From Perkinsus chesapeaki (taxonomy: Eukaryota > Perkinsozoa > Perkinsida > Perkinsidae), in assembly GCA_013115145.1 (NCBI GenBank), contig JAAPAO010000399.1, positions 1 to 30,726 on the forward strand: DNA of 30,726 bases. Direction: 5' to 3'. Under the pieces are notes generated by a model. The model did not search any database. It was not told the origin of the DNA and saw only the letters and a program-made list of their open reading frames with translations. The position numbers were made by a program, and so were the translations under genes. Positions 30,633 to 30,726 of the stretch are shown in pieces; the first letter of the stretch is position 1; each line of letters begins with the position of its first letter.

Positions 30633-30726
30633 CACGGCACAATAGCTTTCAAAACAACAGCACTGCCTACAGTGATGGCCACGCTGAGCTTGTGGGACAT
30701 CACGGCACAATAGCTTTCAAAACAAA
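30585..30726. repeat. 68-bp exact tandem duplication running off the window
   Basis: Copy 1 is 30585-30652, copy 2 is 30653-30720, and the last six bases begin a third copy (AACAA). The core is AACAACAGCACTGCCTACAG. No differences between the two copies were seen. The period is not a multiple of three, so it would shift a reading frame that crosses it. Confidence 0.9.

Noticed and set aside
1-30726. Search for CRISPR arrays, bacterial operons, rRNA and phage genes
   Set aside because: No spaced direct repeats of CRISPR type, no Shine-Dalgarno-led gene strings and no rRNA-like segments were seen; the splice structure shows nuclear eukaryotic DNA.

Overview
The window is nuclear DNA of a eukaryotic protist, most likely a perkinsid alveolate (Perkinsus-like). 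The evidence is: many very short introns (about 40-50 nt, GT...AG, often ending in TTAG), secreted Cys-rich and FN3 proteins, no bacterial signals, and a 22-nt stretch that closely resembles the dinoflagellate/perkinsid spliced leader. The lineage call is inference. All exon-intron models below were made by hand from splice signals, reading frame and phase; no transcript data were available.

Layout. 481-2037 (+): intronless PTR2/POT proton-coupled oligopeptide transporter. 2464-5254 (+): 877-aa helical-repeat-like protein in four exons. 6032-7321 (+): mitochondrial-type glutaredoxin-like protein in eight exons that lacks the CGFS cysteine. 8357-10177 (-): membrane-anchored protein with FN3-type repeats and a Cys-rich tail. 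11836-12360 (+): small secreted protein. 13222-14260 (+): secreted protein made of two copies of a two-exon Cys-rich module joined by a poly-Thr linker. 14261-15810: gene-poor, with two perfect palindromes and the spliced-leader relic. 15811/16094-18671 (-): multi-exon signal-peptide/transmembrane protein with a long charged tail. About 19550-28916 (+): a large gene of at least 20 exons with a coiled-coil start and low-complexity Ser/Pro/Gly/Met segments, carrying a decayed Tc1-like transposon in one intron. 28917-30470: nothing recognisable. 30471-30726: a small secreted-type ORF and a 68-bp tandem repeat cut by the window edge.

The most interesting pattern is a set of short introns that carry a tRNA B-box-like motif (GGTTCGATCC). 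Six copies were found in two oppositely oriented neighbouring genes, all in introns. In four of them the motif starts 10-15 nt after the 5' splice site, and in several the intron consists of little else. This suggests a tRNA-derived intron-generating element (introner). A more complete tRNA-like sequence with A and B boxes lies at 5551-5615.

The genes do not form an operon or an obvious pathway. They look like unrelated single-copy genes mixed with lineage-specific secreted proteins.
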